A DNA stretch of 64,000 nt from Trema orientale. Its lineage: Eukaryota > Streptophyta > Magnoliopsida > Rosales > Cannabaceae. The notes below the pieces were generated by a model. The model did no database searches, was not told where the DNA came from, and was given only the letters and a program-made list of their open reading frames with translations. The stretch spans positions 52,867 through 116,866 of the forward strand of contig JXTC01000172.1 of NCBI GenBank assembly GCA_002914845.1. The letters are read 5' to 3'. The position numbers and the translations under genes are program-made. Positions 61,401 through 64,000 of this stretch are shown piece by piece. Positions within the stretch are counted from its first letter, which is position 1, and the number at the start of each line of letters is the position of its first letter.

Positions 61401-62119
61401 GATTTAATCATCTTCTCCACAAGTAATTTGACCTCGAAAACATTAGCGGAACATACCCACATCTTTTCTTCAAAGTGATTTTGGACATCCTTATCATTGA
61501 AAACGAGCTGAGCAAGTGTAGTTTTTCCTAATCCTCCGATACCAACAATGGAAACGGTGGACAAATTCTCCTTAGTTCCAATGTCGTTCAACACAAGTTT
61601 TAAGATTGCCTTTTTATCATCATCCCTTCCAATAACTTCATCACTGGGCACAAATGAGTGAGTCTCCCTAACTCTCCACGTAGTGAACAGATCATGTGTC
61701 TCTTCAAGACGCTCCTTCAAGTGGAAATTCTTATTGGCTTTAATCTCATCTAGTGCTTCTCTAATGCTTTTAATCTTATGAGCCATCTTTAGTCGAAAAG
61801 TAAGCTGGTTTGAAGTTGAGAAGAAATTAATAAGTACCTTCTTGGCCCTTCTACGCCGCAGTTCTTGATAACGAAACTCATCCACCAGGTTATCAGCATC
61901 ATAAATGGCATCTTCAAGCTTCTCAAGCCACACTCTGACTTGGTTGTTGATCTGCTTCTCCTCTGCGTCAATGAGTACAGCTTTGATTGTGGATATCGTA
62001 TTGTTAAGCTTGCGAAGCTCGTGCTTAACTCCCCAAGGAAGTTTGATCTCTTTGAGAGCTTCAGAAGCCAAGTTGGCTATGATTCCTTCAGCAACATTGA
62101 ACAAAACTCCTTCCGCCAT
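58467..62119 (-). CDS. CC-NBS-LRR (CNL) disease-resistance protein, RGA-like
   Basis: An intracellular immune receptor. The start is the ATG at 62119 (MAEGVLFNVAEG); the codon before it is GTG, not ATG. The single large exon encodes about 1,125 residues. It has an Rx-type coiled coil (1-130, with an EDVID-like AIYDADNLVDEF), then the P-loop GIGGLGKTT (193-201), kinase-2 LLVLDDVW (269-276), RNBS-B GSRVLITTR (296-304), GVPLAIKT (362-369) and the MHD motif MHDL (495-498). Around twenty LRRs follow, the last ones regular (SLVSLVIQDCPYLVSVPEEI). All ATP-binding motifs are intact, so it looks functional. Two C-termini are possible: reading on to a stop at 58706, or splicing at 58741 (CTACAG/GTTCGT) to an exon at 58513-58467 that adds TSYGQIESNTHSSE in frame; I show the spliced span. 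The elicitor is unknown and no second NLR is in the window. Confidence 0.93.
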
Positions 62120-63227
62120 CACTTACTTGATGCCAAGCCAAAGCTTATGGTTGCAATGTAGTAATACTAGTAATGAGTATTGTGAATAGGAGAGCCAAGT
62201 CCTGCCAATATCATTAAGATACCAATTATTGCAACTTGCCAAGTTGAAAGTGGTGGAGTAAAGTCTGCAGGAATGGTAGGGTCATTAGTATTTTGTTTTC
62301 TTTCAAAAGTTCCTAAATCATCATTGACCCATGTCGGCCATATTTTTCTTCATGAATACTATATGGATATTTTTAATTTTTTTTCCAGTAAAAGATTCTT
62401 TCATTTCTACGAATACTAAGGTGGGCTGTAATGAGCATTGTAATGTAATGGTCCTTCCTTTAGTAGGCCCATTCTTTCCTTTAGTAGGCCCATTCTTTTG
62501 TTTGGTTTAGTTTTAAGAATCTAAAAGCCTATTACAATTGTAATGGCAATTCACCTAAACACATGAAAGGCTTTTACTAAACTAAACTGGGTGAATGTCC
62601 ATTACATTCCAGCCCATAATTCACTTTGCCCTAACTACCCTCTTTTTTTTCTCGACTTGTGCCGCCTTCATCGTGAAAAGGAAGCGTCTAGTACAGAGTC
62701 TGGACTCGCATCAGCCGATTCTTTATCGTGAAAGGGAAGCATCTAGTATAGGAGTCTAGTCCAAATTTGCTGGAGGTATTATTCTTTACTTCTTCTTCTT
62801 CTTCTTCTTTGTAGACGGTTTCTCTTTATATATTGTAGTTAAAGGGCCGAGTTTCAATCCAACTAGAATATAGCTGTTCTAACATTTTGTATTAATACAA
62901 TACATTTTTGTGTTTGTGATTTTAAAGATTATAGATATATTTATGCCGATTCTATGTGGGTTTGTTCTTCTTCTTCTGAGAAATTAAATGTTCAAATTTG
63001 CTCTAGAATTTAAGAATGACGTGAAATAGCTAATTCAGTGGCCGTTTCTCTACTAGAATTTGAGTTTGGAGCTTTCTATTTGATGTTTTGTCTTGGTTTC
63101 TTGACTAATGCAATTGCTTACCGTTAATAATCTGCTAGAATTCAAGGGTTTTATAGATTATGAACTTTCTTTTCTATTTTTTGCTTTCATCTCTTGATTA
63201 TTGTAAGTTCTTTGCAATTTATTGTGA
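62120..63227. other. Promoter side of the CNL gene and intergenic DNA
   Basis: The CNL promoter lies in the first few hundred bases. A MITE follows (listed separately). At 62,642-62,760 two related stretches (TCGTGAAAAGGAAGCGTCTAG and TCGTGAAAGGGAAGCATCTAG) form a 60-bp imperfect direct repeat. A CTT repeat lies at 62,789-62,810. No other gene is seen. Confidence 0.45.
62423..62624. mobile_element. Short MITE upstream of the CNL gene
   Basis: Left GGGCTGTAATGAGCATTG...AATGTAATGG and, on the reverse strand at the right, GGGCTGGAATGTAATGGAC are inverted ends. The interior has paired TTTAGTAGGCCCATTCTTT repeats and AAAGCC/GGCTTT segments on both strands. It is about 200 bp long and non-coding. 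Confidence 0.65.
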
Positions 63228-64000
63228 TGTAGACATAAATAAAATATATTAGGAAATTATTATTATTATTATTATTATTAATTAGGTTTTATTTAATTAT
63301 TAGGTTGATTTTAATATTGAGTAACTAGTTTTAAATTTCCTAGTTTTATCAATTTCTAGAATGTGTCTACTTTCCTAGTTGTGTCCAATTACCTATCTAT
63401 AAATAGGTAATCTATGTAATTACTTTTTAGACTATGATAAATTAATAAACGATTATTGAGTTTTCTCTTCCTTTGGATCTCTTTTTTTCTAAGTTCTTAT
63501 CTTGATTCTCTATTGCTCTTCTACCCGTTTATCTAATTCTGTCTAATTCTCTCCTTGATTCTTTTCCCTCTCTCTCTCTCTCTTTCTCTAATCTATCCAA
63601 TTTCTTATTCTACCAATTCTCCTGCTATTCTACCTATTCTATCTATTTTTATATCTTTTCTCATCTTATCCTACATCAATTGGTATCTGAGCCTGGTTCG
63701 GTTTCCTCTTGCATATCTTATAAAAATTTTTCTTTGCATATTTCTTGCTATTCTACCTATTCTCTCTATTTTTATATCTTTTCTCATCTTATCTTACATC
63801 AATTGGTATCTGAGCCTGGTTCGGTTTCCTCTTGCATATCTTATAAAAAATTTTCTTTTGCTATTGAAGACCCAAAAAAATATTAAAAAAAAATCGTAGA
63901 TCTACACAACCAGCCCTTGTCACCTTTCTTTTGCAGCTCTCCACCAGACTTCCGCACTTCCTACTGCCAACCAAGTCAACGCTCCCCGCCGTGCCATATC
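63228..64000 (+). mobile_element. 5' LTR and leader of a Copia-type LTR retrotransposon, cut by window end
   Basis: The LTR appears to start TGTAGACATAAAT (63228) and end near ...CTTATCCTACA (63675), about 450 bp. It carries a TATA box (TATAAATAG) at about 63,399-63,407. Directly after it lies TGGTATCTGAGCC, one base different from the usual plant initiator-methionine tRNA primer-binding sequence TGGTATCAGAGCC. The site and its flanks are duplicated in tandem (period 123 bp). The gag-pol region would lie beyond 64,000. The 3' LTR is not in the window, so a full-length element cannot be confirmed. Confidence 0.8.
63623..63868 (+). repeat. 123-bp tandem duplication spanning LTR end and primer-binding site
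   Basis: Unit 1 (63623-63745) and unit 2 (63746-63868) both run from TGCTATTCTACCTATTCT through the LTR end and TGGTATCTGAGCC to TATAAAAA(T/A)TTTTCTTT. They differ at only a few positions. Both carry the same A-to-T change in the primer-binding site. Confidence 0.92.

Noticed and set aside
62120-62122. Extending the NLR by one codon upstream
   Set aside because: The triplet is GTG on the minus strand, not ATG. The first ATG is at 62119.
1-64000. CRISPR array, prokaryotic operon, organelle insertion or rRNA genes
   Set aside because: Nothing of the kind is seen. The spliced genes, plant repeat types and composition are those of plant nuclear DNA.

Overview
This window is nuclear DNA from a eudicot plant. 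The evidence is spliced plant-type genes with GT-AG introns, a two-exon CLAVATA1-class receptor kinase, a CC-NBS-LRR resistance gene, AT-rich intergenic DNA full of short inverted-repeat transposons, tRNA-derived SINEs and a Copia-type primer-binding site. A 524-base run of N and one isolated N show it is a draft scaffold. I cannot name the species; a Rosales-like eudicot is only a guess.

Layout. Positions 1-25,143 form a gene-poor, AT-rich stretch. It holds microsatellites, a probable LTR remnant (about 4.06-5.49 kb), several MITEs and a PIF/Harbinger-like element (10,249-12,690) inserted into an older MITE and carrying a Myb/SANT-like gene interrupted by the assembly gap. From 25,144 to 44,520 lie four conserved single-copy-type genes: site-2 protease S2P (minus), a single-CRM-domain RNA-binding protein (plus, divergent from S2P), the Arp2/3 subunit ARPC2 (plus) and a DUF1639 protein (minus, convergent with ARPC2). 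From 44,521 to 52,232 there is a transposon-rich gap with an hAT-type element with 8-bp target duplications, a SINE and an element with long inverted repeats. A BAM3-like LRR receptor kinase (52,233-56,156, plus) and a CC-NBS-LRR gene (58,467-62,119, minus) follow. The right edge enters an LTR retrotransposon (LTR from about 63,228) that runs off the window.

How the genes relate. They are independent housekeeping, signalling and immunity genes, not an operon or a pathway. From memory, S2P, a DUF1639 gene and BAM3 lie close together on Arabidopsis chromosome 4 (At4g20310, At4g20300, At4g20270), so the block looks like an ancient conserved neighbourhood, here with ARPC2 and the CRM gene in between. 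I rebuilt exon-intron structures by hand from reading frame, splice consensus and family sequence. For all five multi-exon housekeeping and receptor genes the exons join in phase into proteins of family-typical length.

I found no convincing previously undescribed biological system. The most informative unusual features are the nested PIF/Harbinger insertion, a SINE with a perfect 10-bp target duplication inside an S2P intron, a 123-bp tandem duplication of a variant retrotransposon primer-binding site, and a possible alternative C-terminus of the NLR.
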